A DNA stretch of 64,000 nucleotides, from positions 4,392,001 through 4,456,000 of the forward strand of contig NC_057319.1 in NCBI RefSeq assembly GCF_000687475.1, written 5' to 3'. The position numbers were made by a program, and so were the translations under genes. The stretch's first letter is position 1. Each line of letters opens with the position of its first letter. This stretch comes from Ustilaginoidea virens (lineage: Eukaryota > Ascomycota > Sordariomycetes > Hypocreales > Clavicipitaceae). The notes under the pieces were generated by a model. It searched no databases and was not told the DNA's origin. It saw nothing but the letters and a program-made list of their open reading frames with translations. Of this stretch, positions 33,936-45,792 are shown piece by piece.

Positions 33936-36477
33936 GTTGGCGCTTGGTAGCCGTCCCCGCCGCAGCTGGTTTCTTGCGTTTCCCTTGTTGCGGCAATGGG
34001 ATGTTGCCATTGCCTCAGCAGCGTTTGCAGAGGCCAGGAGCGGAGAGAAGAGGACTTGATCTTCGAGGGCATTGCAGACGCCTCTCTTATACGGCGGGGG
34101 CGCAGGATATCCATGATGACGGAGCTCTCTCGAACGCCACAAGCCGTCAGCACGAAGCTTGGAAAAACCGTGAAGATCCCTGCTGAGTTGTGGGGTTGTT
34201 AAAAGGCAACATGCCTGCCTGCCAGTACGAAAAGAGCTGGGATCGCGTCCACGACGATGGAATCGCCGGGAAATTGAGGCAATGTGGAGCATTGATGGCT
34301 GGGCAGGTACATCTGTACTGCATTGTTCCGGTGCTAGACGTCATGGATCTTGGCAAGCGGAGTTGCACTGCACCATGCTGCATGTACCCCTTCTTCATGG
34401 GAATCACTGCTGTCAAGATCCTCTGGCCTTTACAAATTCCATCAGGTCAAGAAACTCTTTTCTGAAATATCTCCCCCGAAGTCGTCCGATTCACCACTTG
34501 CAAGCCAAACTGCAACGCACCCCGTACTCCAAGACTTCCACACCATCCTCCCGTATGGACTTGAGCACTTCGGACAGGAGCTCAGGTAATAGAAACTTCA
34601 AGCCTTCAAGCCTTGAGGTGCATCGAATACTCAAGTGGTGACACAGTGGACCCCATCTCCCCCCACGTCGTGTATGGGAGAACAGGGGCGAGACTTCTCC
34701 ACACCACAGCCGAATCCCCAGGGGGTGCGTATGTGGTTGTGGCTGTCGGCGCTGGCACTGAAGCAGCATACCGGACCGTTTCAGTGAGAGCGGACTTGAG
34801 AGGCTTGCAGGAAGAAGGTGGTTTTGTGTTTTTGCACCGTGGTGTGTCGGTCCTGACGCTGTATGTATGCATGTTGTGCCGTGAATACTGTGCCAAAATG
34901 GCTGCTAGACTATCTAGGTGAAGGGAGCATTCGCTATCGAAACGTGAGCCTGGCTTTGAAGAAGGAAGGGAAGATGCTCCCTATAGCTTGGTGCAGACTC
35001 CTCCTGCGTTGAGCCATTGAAGCAGGGTCAAGAGGCTAATCTTGATTGCGCCGACTTGCAGCGTTGAGACAGGATGGCTAGGTCCCGACTTTGTGGGGAT
35101 AACGATGGAGAGCTTGTTCCCAGCGACGACGGGACCGTTATGAGGAGGCTTGCAGGTCAAGCCGTTGTCGATATGCCGGTAATGAATAAGTGATGAGTCA
35201 AATAGAATAATGGGAGGATCCAGGCCGGGCCGAGGGGAACGCAAGAGAGAAGGGGAAACTGGCTGGGGGCATGCAAAACACAGTGCTGCGTCTTCTGGTT
35301 TCACTGTATTTCGCCTTGGCCACACACTCACACACACTCTCTCTCTTCTCTCTCATCCTCTCTCTCTCTACTTCTGACTTACGAGTCACAACCGGGGTTA
35401 CATTTCAACTCCGCTGTCGTTGCCAACGCTCTCGGAAGATGGAAGGAGGGCACGATGGCGCACTGAGACGTAAATACTACAGATCGCAAAGCACAGCAAA
35501 AGCGAAGTGAATCCCGCCTTGGAAAACCATGGTGTATTGGATGTGCACAATATGGGTCACCCGTCCCTCTGATCATGTCTCCACGAAAACATCCATATGG
35601 CTTGTCTTTGACACGGCAATGTGCGCATGGGAGTCTAGCTATTGCATCTATCATCATGGCACATCGACACATCGACGACAGGAAATCCCCATGCCCACTC
35701 GGCAGCAAAATTCTATCCGAAAGCGCCGTCATTCACGGCCGTGTCAAGCAGTCCTTGCAGTGCTTGGGCATTGTTTGCTACGGTTGATTCAGAAGGAAGC
35801 CGATCAACGTCACTTGAGATTTTCTTCGCATAGACCTGTAAGTAGCTGGGCTCCGAATTCTCCTTGCCATTTTTGCTGATGGTGCGTGCATGCGTAGAGA
35901 CGTGGAAAGGTTCAGCTGGAGAAGCCACTTACATTCAGAGGGCCCGACCGATGGTGGATTGACACGGCACGTACGACTGCAACAAGTGCAGCACTGGTTG
36001 ATGGCCGGGATAACCATATCGAGCGAAGCAGTCTACAGTCGTCGCTTGATGGTTGGGTCCCGCCATTGAGAAAGGGTTTGCTCAAGTTTGCTCCTCCAGC
36101 CAACCGAACGGGCGTTGTAACTATGGCCGATGCTGCTACGCACTGTTTTGGCGGCTCACAGCTTCGACCAACAGCTCGGGAAGGCCCGAATCCGTGTATC
36201 AGACTCTGAAGCTCGGGCCGCTCGTCGTGCACAATGTACGAATTATTCTGACCGTACGGTGAACCTGGCGGGAAACCACAAGCAGCTCAAGTAAAAACCT
36301 ACTTTTTATCAATTGTCATCCGGGGCTTTTGATTCACTGCGCGACCATTATGGTTCATCTATTTGAACGGCTGCAATTCCCAGCTCTACTCGGAGTACCA
36401 TGCTGGCCAGACCCTTGCCATTCGTTCAGCCGCCACGCGCGAGCTCCTGAATCCTTACGGAGTACAAAGCCCGCACC
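33936..36477. other. 2.5-kb divergent intergenic region
   Basis: Lies between the phosphatase and P450 genes. A TACGGAGTA word sits 14 bp before the P450 ATG (36456-36464), and a CT-rich (TCTC)n segment lies at 35336-35370. Two patches (34613-34921 plus strand; 35713-35928 minus strand) look weakly coding and are listed as findings, but I cannot build a gene from either. Confidence 0.5.
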
Positions 36478-38064
36478 ATGATCTTGCAAATCATTTACAC
36501 CATATCGGCAGCTGTGCTGCTCATTCCATTGACGTTTCATGTTCGCGAATGGTGGTCGAGATGTCGGTTCTCGAAAAGGCACGGCTGCCAGCCTCTGAGC
36601 CGACTCAAAACGCTCGATCCCGTGTTTGGACTTGATCATTTGCTCGAAATCAAAGAAGCAGCCGCCAATCACCGTGTGTTGGAATGTTGGCACAAACGTC
36701 ACTTTGTCGAATATGGACATACTTTCCAGATGAACCTGGTGGGCAACGACATCATCATGACGCGAGAGCCAGAGAATATACAGGCCATTCTAGCGACCAA
36801 GTTTCACGACTTTGAGATTGGAGAGCGCCGCAGAATTATATCCAAAAAGTTTGCGGGGGTAGGATTCCTCAACGCCGACGGACATGTCTGGCAACTTGCA
36901 CGCGCCTTGGCAAGGCCAGGTTTCATGAAGAGCCAAATCAACCTCGACATGTTTGAGAAACATTTGAATGTCTGGTTCTGCTCTCTCCCAAACTCGAGTT
37001 CACCCGTCGATTTTCAGCAATGGGCGTTTCGATATGTAAGTACTAGAATTTTTTTAGCCACGGAGGCTGCGCAACTCCGACTCCTGTGTTGGATGGAATA
37101 GGCGTGGGATCCAGCATTGACGTCAATTCTCGCTCTAGACCCTAGATGTCGCCTCCGACTTCCTTTTTGGAAGCAGCCCTGGAATTCTTAGTGCAGGGGC
37201 TACGGAAACTGCTCGCAAGTTTGCATGGGCCTTTGATGTTGGAACCGAGGGCATCGCGCAGCGAATTCGGCTGGGGAAACTGGCGTGGCTCTATCGAAAC
37301 TCGGAAGAAAACGAGGCTTGCCAGATCGTCCACGACTACATAGACGCCATGGTATCTGTTGCTGTGGCAGCAAGGTCAACTTGTCCACAAGAACACGAGG
37401 GCGATGGTGGCTCATTTCTTCACGCCCTTGTCAACACAGGCATGACGCAGGAGGAGATTCGGTTTCAAATGTTGAGTCTGTGTAGGTCAACCGCATCCCC
37501 TCGAGATGATTTTGCAAAGTCGCTCAAAAGAGCAATACCTCAAAAGTTGAAGATGTGGGAGGCTGACTTGAGCAAAACAACACAGTGCTTGGTGGCCGCG
37601 ACACCACAGCCTGTCTCATGAGCGCGGCCATGTGGGAAATATCACGGCGACCAAACGTGCAGGCCCGACTGCGCCAGGAGATGTCTAAAATTTCAGGGAT
37701 GCGTCCAAGCATCAAGGACCTCAAGGAAATGACGTACCTGACGTGGGTGCTTCGTGAGACGCTCCGGCTCTACCCACCAGTTCCCATGAACTCCCGCCGC
37801 GCTGCAAGAGACACCTGTCTGCCGCGCGGAGGAGGGCCCGACGGATCCCATCCCATCTTTGTCAGGAAAGGCCAGGAGGTCATGTACCAAGTCTGGTCCA
37901 TGCATCGCCGCACAGACTTGTGGGGAGAAGATGCGGATGACTTTAACCCCGATCGATGGGCCACGGCGCGCCAGCATTTCAATTTCCTCCCGTTCAACGC
38001 AGGGCCGAGAATTTGCTTGGGTGAGTTTTAAGCCTTTCACAACCATTTTCCCTCCCATTGTCTG

Positions 38065-38096
<32 letters not shown>

Positions 38097-38293
38097 TGAC
38101 CAGGAAGAAGGCTTCTCACCGTGTCAATGTAGGTCAGCAGTTTGCCTATGCTGAAGCGGGCTACGTGCTCGTGCGCTTCTTGCAAGAATATTCACGTATC
38201 GAGGGCGTCGACACGCAGCAGCCATGGACCGAGAAACTAGGCTTGACTTGCTGCATACTCCAAGGTGTCCAGGTAAAGCTTTTGAGGGCATAG
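36478..38293 (+). CDS. Cytochrome P450, CYP52-like fatty acid/alkane hydroxylase
   Basis: Predicted 498-residue ER-anchored monooxygenase. Exons are 36478-37035, 37139-37481, 37586-38020 and 38133-38293. The N-terminus IIYTISAAVLLIPLTF is a membrane anchor. Diagnostic motifs: the I-helix LLGGRDTTA, rebuilt exactly across intron 2; ETLR of helix K followed by LYPPVPMNSR; PERF-like DFNPDRW; and the heme loop FNAGPRICLG with its Cys near residue 443, rebuilt across intron 3 into GQQFAYAEAGYVLVRFLQ. This set is typical of the CYP52/CYP539/CYP584 group, which omega-hydroxylates fatty acids or alkanes; exact family and substrate are inference. Intron 3 carries a T29 run. No reductase or biosynthetic neighbours suggest a cluster. 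Protein length is normal for the family. Confidence 0.86.
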
Positions 38294-39255
38294 AAACTGG
38301 TCATTGAGCAACGTGCTGGTTCAACCTTTGGCCTGGCGACATAGGATGCGTGCTTCTCTTTGATTATCAACCGGCCGGACCCCTTGCGCCGGCATGGAAC
38401 TCATTCTTGCAATGTGCCAGAAGAATCAAGCAAGATGTGGATGTGAAGTAGTTTCGGCGGTCAAGCCGTGACGTGGACATGATTTTTTCTTTCTAGGGCC
38501 GGCTGAGCGTGTCTCCCATTTGCCATTTAGCAAAGCAAATCCCCTTTTTTTCGGACGAGATACAATTCCACATGAGAGAATTTGGTACAAGGGGTGTTTT
38601 CCGATCGTTACCAACTTGCACAGTGAAGCAACATCCCTGTTCCAGTCACCCGCTGTCAGGATACTATGAACCTTGGCTTGACCAGGAGCAGGCTCGTGGT
38701 AAAGAACCGCCCCGGAATCCCATACCCATCCCTGCATCCAGACGACAACGAGCCTCTCTTACAGCGACGGCTCTTTTGGGACGGCTCCCAGCCCACCTCG
38801 TGTTCCTCCACCACCGACCTGAAACGACTGCTCGTCTGTCAGAGTTGTAGTAGCCAGCAACAACTTGTCTGCGGGTGCTGATAGCGTGCCGCTGCCGCGC
38901 TGCCGCTTGGAAGACGAGGCTCGCGGCTTTCTAGATGACGACCGGGGCGGCTGTTGCATTGGGACGGATGCAAGCTAGAATCTGCGTACGAGCTCGAAAC
39001 TAGACATAGGGATATCTCTAACACCCAGGAGCCGCTAAACATCTATCCAGAACAAGGCCAAGACGAAGGAAGAAGACGACGAGAGTAATGCACAGAGAAG
39101 AGGAATAAAGAGGAAAGAAATGAAAAGACAAGGAAATGAAAAGAGAAAGAAAAGAGAGAAATCATGAGAGGAAAAAAACCCAGGCTTGCGTCAATCGACT
39201 CCCAATTTTCAGCTGCTCCGTCGTCTCCGGTGCGCGCGGCGCCTTGTGCCGGGCC
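38294..39255. other. Convergent spacer
   Basis: Lies between the 3' ends of the P450 and Ysc84-like genes. The right part (39062-39178) is a polypurine segment of AGA/GAA type. No gene is supported. Confidence 0.55.
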
Positions 39256-40686
39256 CTACTTCATCTTCACATAGTTGCTCGGGAAAATGCCGTGTCTCGT
39301 CCCAATCATCCCGGTCCTGACATGGTTGTGAGCGGTTATTCTGAGCCCGCGGGAGGGGGGGGAAGGGGGGGGGGGAAAGGGGACACCGACTCGCCCCAAC
39401 ATACCACCAGTCATTGTCACTATCCGTCTTTTTCAGAACGGTGATGACGTCGCCCTTTTTGAAGCCCAAATCGCCCGGCTGGTCCGGCTCAAAGTTGAAC
39501 AGGGCAATGGCCTCGTTCTGCTTGAGAGACGCCTCCTTGTCGCCAAACTTGGGCTTGGGGGCCGTGGGCCTGCCCGGGCCGACTCTGCGCTCGCCAGGAG
39601 GGGCGTCGCGGTCGAATCCCGGCCCCGGCCCCGGCCCCGGCCCCGGCCCCCGCGAAAACGTGCTGGAGCGCAAGGCCGGACTGGAAACTTGGCGGTCGTA
39701 GACGTCGTCCTTCCACGTACTCGACCGGGCGGGTCTCGCGACCTCGTCCGAGACGAAACCGCCGGCTCGATCCCTCTGCGCGTTCTCGCCGAAGGCGTCT
39801 CCACGACGCCCCTCCCAGACGACGTCGTCGTGCCGGTCGTCGTACGTGGGCATGTCGTTGTACATGGAGTCGCCGTTGGAGGGGCCGGCCCGCATGCCGC
39901 TGAAGACGCGGGAGTTGAGGACGACCATGAGGGAGTCGGCAGCCGGCGGGGGGCTCACGGCGCCGCCCAGCAGCTGCTGCGCCGTGTACCTGGTGCCGTA
40001 GAGCTTCTCGTTGGCGTCGCGGCGCTCTATGATGGCCATGCCCTCGAGGGAGACGCCGGCAAAGAGGCCCTTGGTCTTGGAGTAGCTGAAGATGCCGCTC
40101 ACGCTGCGCAGGGACGCGGCGCCGGCGGCCTCTGCGTTGCGGCCGACGGGGCCCGCGGCGAGGGAGACGTTGCCGCCCAGGGTGATGGACCCCATCTGCG
40201 CAAACGTCTTGACGGCGTTGGCGTCGTTGAGGACAAAGACGAAGTCGGTGAGCTCGAGGCCGATCTGGCCGCCGAAGCCGCCGCCCGCGGCGGCGATGGC
40301 GCTAGGGGCGCTCCACGACCCGTCGGGCAGCCGGGCCACGACCAGGCCGCTGCCGACGCGGCCGGACCCCAGGAAGCCGGCCTTGAGGATGGTGAGGATG
40401 GCGAAGCCCTTGGCCTGCGAGAGGATCGACGGCGGGATGACCTTGTCGGGACCAAAGGCCTGGCGGGGATTGACAAACGACGTCAAGATCTTGCCGCACT
40501 TTTTGCATTCCGCTGTGGAAAGGGGGGTTGGTTCGGGACGAGTAGGACCGCGCGACGAGTCAGCGTTTCGAAACGGTAACGAAGTCGCGCGGCGTTGGAA
40601 GCCGGCGTGAAGGAAGCAAAAGGCGGGGTTATTGCAAACTTACACTTGAGCGACGCCGGAAGGGGGTTGTTGATGCCCATGCCCAT
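39256..40686 (-). CDS. YSC84: Ysc84/SH3YL1-like actin-patch protein with SH3 domain
   Basis: Predicted 403-residue protein. Ysc84/Lsb3 proteins bind lipids and F-actin at endocytic patches and partner with Las17. Minus-strand exons are 40686-40644, 40512-39405 and 39316-39256. The first splice gives SLKSECKKCGKILTSFV, and the Ysc84 domain follows (about residues 15-235; AKGFAILTILKAGFLGS, GSGLVVARL, GGGFGGQIGLELTDFVFVL, GITLGG-type turns). A disordered linker carries a GPGPGPGPGPG stretch encoded by a GGCCCC hexamer repeat. The C-terminal SH3 domain (ALFNFEPDQPGDLGFKKGDVI, NDWW, GIFPSNYV) is completed only by splicing in the last exon. The first two Mets (MGMGINNP) are six bases apart; either could be used. 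An upstream in-frame Met at 40770 is less likely. Confidence 0.87.
39619..39650. repeat. GGCCCC hexanucleotide repeat inside a CDS
   Basis: About five CCGGCC/CCCCGG hexamers encode a Gly-Pro repeat between the Ysc84 and SH3 domains. The unit is a multiple of three, so slippage here changes linker length without a frameshift. Confidence 0.9.
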
Positions 40687-41798
40687 GCTGGCGTTGGCTT
40701 GTTCTCTGCCCAGAATTGTGCTCTTGGGATCGGGGGATCGCAGTTGGAACGGACCATGCCGCGGGAGCAAGGGAGGGGGGTTGGTTGGAGAGGAGGGACT
40801 GAATGACGATGCGCGACGGACCGACGGAGACTTTTGACTTTGGAGTGCATTGCATGGTTGGGTTAGCAGGACGCCTTGCCGAGGGCGGGGTGGCGGGGCT
40901 TACGACAAGACTATTCCGCACGGAGTACTCGGCGGCACGTAGTGCCGATACGGAGTACACGACGCTATTACTCCGTAGTGCTATGAAGCCAGCACGTCAG
41001 TCTTTTTTTGTGTGTAGCGCGACATTTCAGCGCAGCAACTGCACAGTACTCCGTACCCGCTGGCACGTTACAAGGGCCATTGACAACTGCCGGGCGCAAC
41101 AAGTCAAGTTCAGCAGTGAATGCCAGCCCCGGCCGCGTCACGGAAACGCTAGAGTTTTTCTTCCCCTCTCCTGGAGTCTGGATGGGATCCGCAACTCCAG
41201 AAACGTCTTTCTCTCCCTCCTTTTCCTTTTTTTTTGCCCCCCTTTTCTTTTCCCAGATCCCTGGCGTTCCGTGGTTTCCGCCCGCAGGGGGTCCGGGGCC
41301 AAACATGCCCAGTCGCACAGCGCACAGCGCACAGCCGCGTGGCGCATCTTATGTGGCGCATCTCATGTGGCGGTGCGGCCTTCCCCCGCCACAGCTGCAC
41401 CCAGCTGCACCCAGCTGCATTGCCAACTCAGCACTGGCCCAGCCATCATCCTCTCCCCCTTTCCAAACAGAGGCCCCCAATGCCCGTTTGGCGAACAAAC
41501 GCCCAACAGCCTGGCAAAAGAAAAAAAAAAAAGCCATCTGGATCAGCCGCATCTCGCCTTCATTTCTCCTCCGTCGGGACCGCCAGCCTGGGCTGCGAGG
41601 CACACGAGGCTGCCCGCGCCGCACCGCACCGCACCGCACCGCGTAGCTGCTGGGCCGAGCTTGTCGACCCCGAACTCGACGACGTGCCGACGACGTCTAA
41701 TATCGTAACTTGTGCAGCGGCGCCTTTTTTTTCACTGCCCCTGGGCACCTGGCTCGCCTTGACGACGCGCGGCCTGCGTTCTCACCACGTCGCCCATC
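40687..41798. other. Divergent intergenic region of YSC84-like and SFT1-like genes
   Basis: Contains three exact TACGGAGTA/TACTCCGTA words (40949-40957, 40969-40977, 41047-41055), CGCACCG repeats (41617-41645), a CAGCTGCACC repeat (41391-41420) and an A14 run near 41521. The T/C-rich stretch around 41720-41740 is probably the SFT1-like leader. No gene is supported. Confidence 0.55.
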
Positions 41799-42185
41799 AT
41801 GTCTGAGGCCTATGAGCGCGAGAGACAGAACAACGCTCGCCTGAACGAGCTGTCGGCCAAGGTCTCTGCCCTGCGAGGCGTCACGATAGACATTTACGAC
41901 AACGCCCGCGCGCAAGACGTCATTGATGACACGGTACGAAACGCCAGATGCTTTGTCTTGAATGGAATAAAATATACATGTGCCATGTAAAAAAAAAAGA
42001 AAACACCCACTGACACTCGCCTCCAGTCGGATACTTTCTCGTCCATGACGTCACAAATCAAAGGCTCGGCAACCCGCCTGACCCGAATGGCTGCTTCGGG
42101 CAACAGAATCGCCATTCTCAAACTGTCGGCCATCATCATCGGCGTCTTCTTGGTGCTCTACTACGGACTGAAGCTGTTCCTGTAA
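41799..42185 (+). CDS. SFT1: Sft1/Bet1-like Golgi SNARE
   Basis: Predicted 97-residue tail-anchored SNARE for intra-Golgi (retrograde) transport. Exons are 41799-41933 and 42027-42185, in frame. A single heptad-rich SNARE region (about 10-70; RLNELSAKVSALRGVTIDIYDNA) has a hydrophobic pattern and a Gln/Asp near the centre. It is followed by a C-terminal membrane anchor (LSAIIIGVFLVLYYGLKLFL) with only a few residues after it. Size and layout match Sft1 and the related Bet1; Sft1 is preferred because of the very short N-terminus. It converges with the ArfGAP gene (599 bp between stops). Confidence 0.8.
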
Positions 42186-42784
42186 CGACGGCGGCGCTGC
42201 CCGAAACCCCCACAGCCGAAAGGTGCCACCGGAGCGCTGCCTCGTTATCGAGCCGCGTCGCAGGATAGAGACCGCTGCGGCTACGGAATGTTGTCTGGTT
42301 TGCTTCGTCTTGTGCCGCCCGCCATCCGTTCCGCTGAACGGTCCGCGATATCGTGTCGAAAGCGTGTCTGGTGGCTATGGAGGGCTCTGGGTAGCTGCCA
42401 CCCGCTTGCTTCGCTTGCTCGCTTCCGGGTGAACTAAGCGGGTGAACCATAGTTTCATCACCCACAGACCTCGATGTGGGTGGTAGGATACTAGCAGCTC
42501 AACACCCTTGGCATCGTGGATGGGTTCGGCGTCGGCCTGGCCATTTTGCGTCCCCCTGTATTTACCAGCTTTTAGAGATACCATGTTTCCTCTCGGGTTT
42601 GCTTTATAAAGCCTCCATTGGTTTCCCCAAGACCCTTGACCTCGTTATTCGTCGTCCTTGGCTACAACCTAAATAGACTCCTGACATGAGGACAAAAACG
42701 CCGAGAACATGCTCCCCAATGCCCTCCTGACTGCTTCAACTCCATTCATAGCCATCGTTTTGAACGGGTCTGGTGTGGAGAAAT
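42186..42784. other. Convergent spacer
   Basis: 3' flanks of the SNARE and ArfGAP genes. No repeat or gene is seen. Confidence 0.55.
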
Positions 42785-44624
42785 CTACTGCCAAACGTTG
42801 GAGAAGAGATCTTCGTCGCCACCAAAGCCCCCGCCTGCTTTGCCAGTTGTCGCCGCCGCAGTGTTCGCGTGAGACGCGCCAGTGCTGCTGGCCCAGCTTC
42901 CGAATTCTTCATCTGCCGTGACTTTGGGTGCCGAGTTGAAACCTCCACCTGTGCCGGGAACAATTGGCGTGTTGGCAAACGAGGAGCTTGGGATACCCCA
43001 TCCAAATTCAGTGGCAGGAGACTTGGGTTGTCCGCTGCTTTTAGGCATGGCGGCCGGTGCCGGCGGAGCCGAAGGTGCAGGCGCCGCTGCGGACGACCAC
43101 TCGTTGGTGCCCCAGACATCGACGCCGGGAATTCCTGGAGACCCAAAAGCGGTCGTCGTCGTGGCGGTAGAAGTGGTCGGTACCACGGGTTTGCTCGGGG
43201 GTGCTGAGAGGTTGAAGACGGAGTTTGCGCTGGCAGATGGTGGTGAAGTGACCTGCGGCTGCGGCGGCGGCGCAGGTTTACCCTGGGCAACAGGCGCCGA
43301 CAGATCAAAAAGATCGCCCATGGCAGACGACGACTGGGAGAGCTTCGAGGCTGGGGCGGCGGCTACCGGCGTCGGTGCTGCGGACCCGAGCGAGGAAAAC
43401 GCGCCAAGTCCCAAGTTGGACGGCTTGTCCGGGCGAGAGGCCGCTGCAGGTTGGGCGGGTTTGTTTTCGAAAAAACTGCCCCCGCTTAAGCCGCCAAAGG
43501 CACTCGCGTTCGCTGGTTGCGGCGCGACGGCCCGGCTGCTGGAAGATGCGCTTCCAAGGTTGGCGAAAGGGTCGGCAAATGCAGCAGGCTTCTGTGGACT
43601 CGTGGGGCTCGACAATGTGAGGCTGCCAAGGGCATCATGGAAGCCGCCGCCGGCAGAACCCTGTCGCTGATGGGTCAGAGGCGGTGACGCGGTGCCGCCG
43701 AAGCCTTGTTGCTGAGATGACTGCTGAGGCTGTGGCCTTGGCGCAGAGGCGTAGAGAGAGAGAATCGACTGTTTAAGGTCTGGCCGCGACTGACTGCCCG
43801 GCGATGCGACTCCGGTTGTGCTCGCGGGACGGGCCGGGGCCGCCGCGCCACCCAGAAAATCGAGACCAAGCAATGAATCTCGAGTGCTGGTCGGTTTGGG
43901 AGCCACAGGCTGAGATTTTGAAGTCACATTACCAGCTGCAGGGCCGGCAGCATTGGATCGAGACGAAGACTGTTCCGAGGAGCCGAGCAAATCGCCCTCC
44001 GGCGCTGAAAGGTTACGCGGCGGTACTTGAGCCTGTCCGGCAGACGCCTTTCTGATGGACTCTTTGCGCTCGATGACTTGCTTCTCCTTGACCAAGCTCA
44101 AGGGCACATCGTCATCCCCGTCCACGTCCAAGGTGGCAGGATCCGGCTTCGGACCGTCCATTACCCACCGCTTCAGTTCATACTTGGTTCGGATAAAGTT
44201 TTCGATCTTTGCTTCCGACGGAGCATGTCCGGGAGCGAGTTTGGCTTCCCAGTACTTGTTGGCACGCGCGTTTCCCCAGACCAGCACGCTTTGCACTTGC
44301 TCGTCGGTCCAGGCATCCAAGTCAACCGACTTGACTCTGCTGATGTGCGTTCCCATTCCTCGATGGATGCCTGAGCAGCGAATGCAAACAAAGATGCCGA
44401 GATTCCAGCTGGCCCATCTTGGGTCTGTGGTCTGTGGGTTAGTCTTCTTCGCCGCAAGACCCCTTTGGGGGGGAGACATTGGTGGCGAGGCAGGCAAAGT
44501 ACTCACGCTTGTTTCTCTTGCAATCGGCACAGACTTTATTAGATTCCAGCTTCAGGAGGCTCTTGATGGTGGCTTGATTTTGCGCTGCCCGATCAGCGGC
44601 CGGGTTCGGTGCACGCCTGGACAT
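42785..44624 (-). CDS. AGE2: ArfGAP protein, Age2-like
   Basis: Predicted 585-residue GTPase-activating protein for Arf, acting in trans-Golgi to endosome transport. Minus-strand exons are 44624-44507 and 44424-42785. The ArfGAP zinc finger is split by the intron and rebuilt by splicing: CADCKRNKHPRWASWN then CIRCSGIHRGMGTHISRVKS, giving the C-x2-C..C-x2-C metal site and the arginine finger after GIHR. The domain continues to about residue 130 (KRWVMDGPKP). The rest is a long disordered tail rich in Ala, Ser, Pro and Gln with NPF-like and LLGLDFLGG segments. It ends in DEDLFSNVWQ, a short conserved-looking motif. The gene is divergent from the MsrB gene across about 410 bp. Confidence 0.88.
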
Positions 44625-45034
44625 GATGATGCAGTGCTGCTCTGCGAGTCCAGCGGGGTGCCAAATGCGTGGTGGTGACCAAGCAAAGCACCAAGGTCTG
44701 ACGATGCCAAAGAGTCAAAGACTGGAAGGAGGAGGGGTTTGTGTGGTTTGGTGTGGTTTTGAATTGTGAAACCCGTCAGGAGTTGACTGACCCCATCCTG
44801 TTGTGGCAGCAATCGATATGCACACACCCGGTGGGTCTAGTAAGACCAGCCACGCCACTTTGGCCTTGGCTCGGCTGCTGTGGCTTGGCTGCTGTGGCTG
44901 TGATGGAGAAGCCCCCTCGGCGGGACAGAATGTATGATGCAAAGGTTCGAGGCAATTTAACGTCGGCAAATCTCAGCTCTTGGCCACGTACGGAGCAGAG
45001 AACCGGCGTTTCCAGTTTCCGTGTCCATTGTGCC
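44625..45034. other. Shared promoter of the ArfGAP and MsrB genes
   Basis: Short divergent spacer with tandem CTGTGGCTTGG-type units around 44876-44903. No gene is supported. Confidence 0.5.
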
Positions 45035-45792
45035 ATGGTAACTCTGCCCGCCGCGCGATTCAGTCCGCTTCTGGCCGCCGTCTTTTACGCGCCCTCCGCC
45101 GTTGCCCGCTTCAGGCTACGTCCCTCACCTCCATCGGCGTCGGTTCGCAGGCCGCTTCCTCCGCAGTCCATGTCCAGTCTATCCTTTCTCAGCGCCTTGC
45201 TTGGATCTCCCTCGTCTACGTCGTCCAAAATGTCGTACCCCGATCAGCGCTCGGACGACGAATGGCGGGCTGTTCTCAACAAAGGTACAATCACCTAGAC
45301 TGCCGTGCCGTCGTGGTGGTGGTGGTGGTGGTGGTGGTGGTGGCTGTGGTGGGTGATGAACGGGTCTTGTAGGATGGATGGCTGCATTCTGACGCGTCTC
45401 GTTCAGAACAATTCCGGATCCTTCGAGAAAAAGGCACTGAGCCACCGGGCTCTGGAAAATATGACAAGCACTACCCCGAGGAAGGTGTCTACGCCTGCGC
45501 CGCCTGTGCCGCTCCGCTGTACAGGGCTAGCCAGAAGTTCAAGTCTGGTTGCGGATGGCCGGCCTACTTTGACAGCATTCCCGGTGCTGTTACGAGGCAC
45601 GAGGACCGGAGCCTTGGCATGGCCAGGACCGAGATTGTCTGCTCCAGCTGCGGCGGACATCTCGGCCATGTTTTCAAAGGCGAAGGGTTTCCCACGCCCA
45701 CCGATGAACGGCACTGCGTGAACAGCGTCAGCCTAAACTTTACATCCGGAGGCAAGGTGGGGGGCGATGGCTCGAAAGAAAGCAAGGCGTGA
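45035..45792 (+). CDS. Peptide methionine-R-sulfoxide reductase (MsrB)
   Basis: Predicted 211-residue enzyme that reduces methionine-R-sulfoxide in oxidised proteins. Exons are 45035-45284 and 45407-45792. The catalytic domain starts near residue 70. It has the zinc site CAAC (114-117) and CSSC (162-165), the conserved SGCGWP, RHED, HLGHVF and the catalytic Cys in ERHCVNS (about 187). Three in-frame starts exist: 45035 gives an Arg-rich hydrophobic presequence (MVTLPAARFSPLLAAVF) that looks mitochondrial, 45170 gives a shorter leader (MSSLSFLSALLGS), and 45230 (MSYPDQRSDDEW) gives a cytosolic form. I use the first because the open frame and targeting features support it; dual localisation is possible. 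The intron contains (GTG)10. Confidence 0.86.
45312..45342. repeat. (GTG)10 trinucleotide repeat in the MsrB intron
   Basis: Ten or so tandem GTG units inside intron 1 (45285-45406) of the MsrB gene. The repeat contains many potential GT donors but few AG acceptors. Confidence 0.9.

Noticed and set aside
36478..38293. Secondary-metabolite cluster around the P450
   Set aside because: Neighbours are a phosphatase and housekeeping trafficking genes; there is no synthase, tailoring enzyme or cluster regulator.
39689..40579. Plus-strand open frame opposite the Ysc84-like gene
   Set aside because: Gly/Ala/Asp-rich shadow with no domain; the minus strand has both the Ysc84 and SH3 domains.
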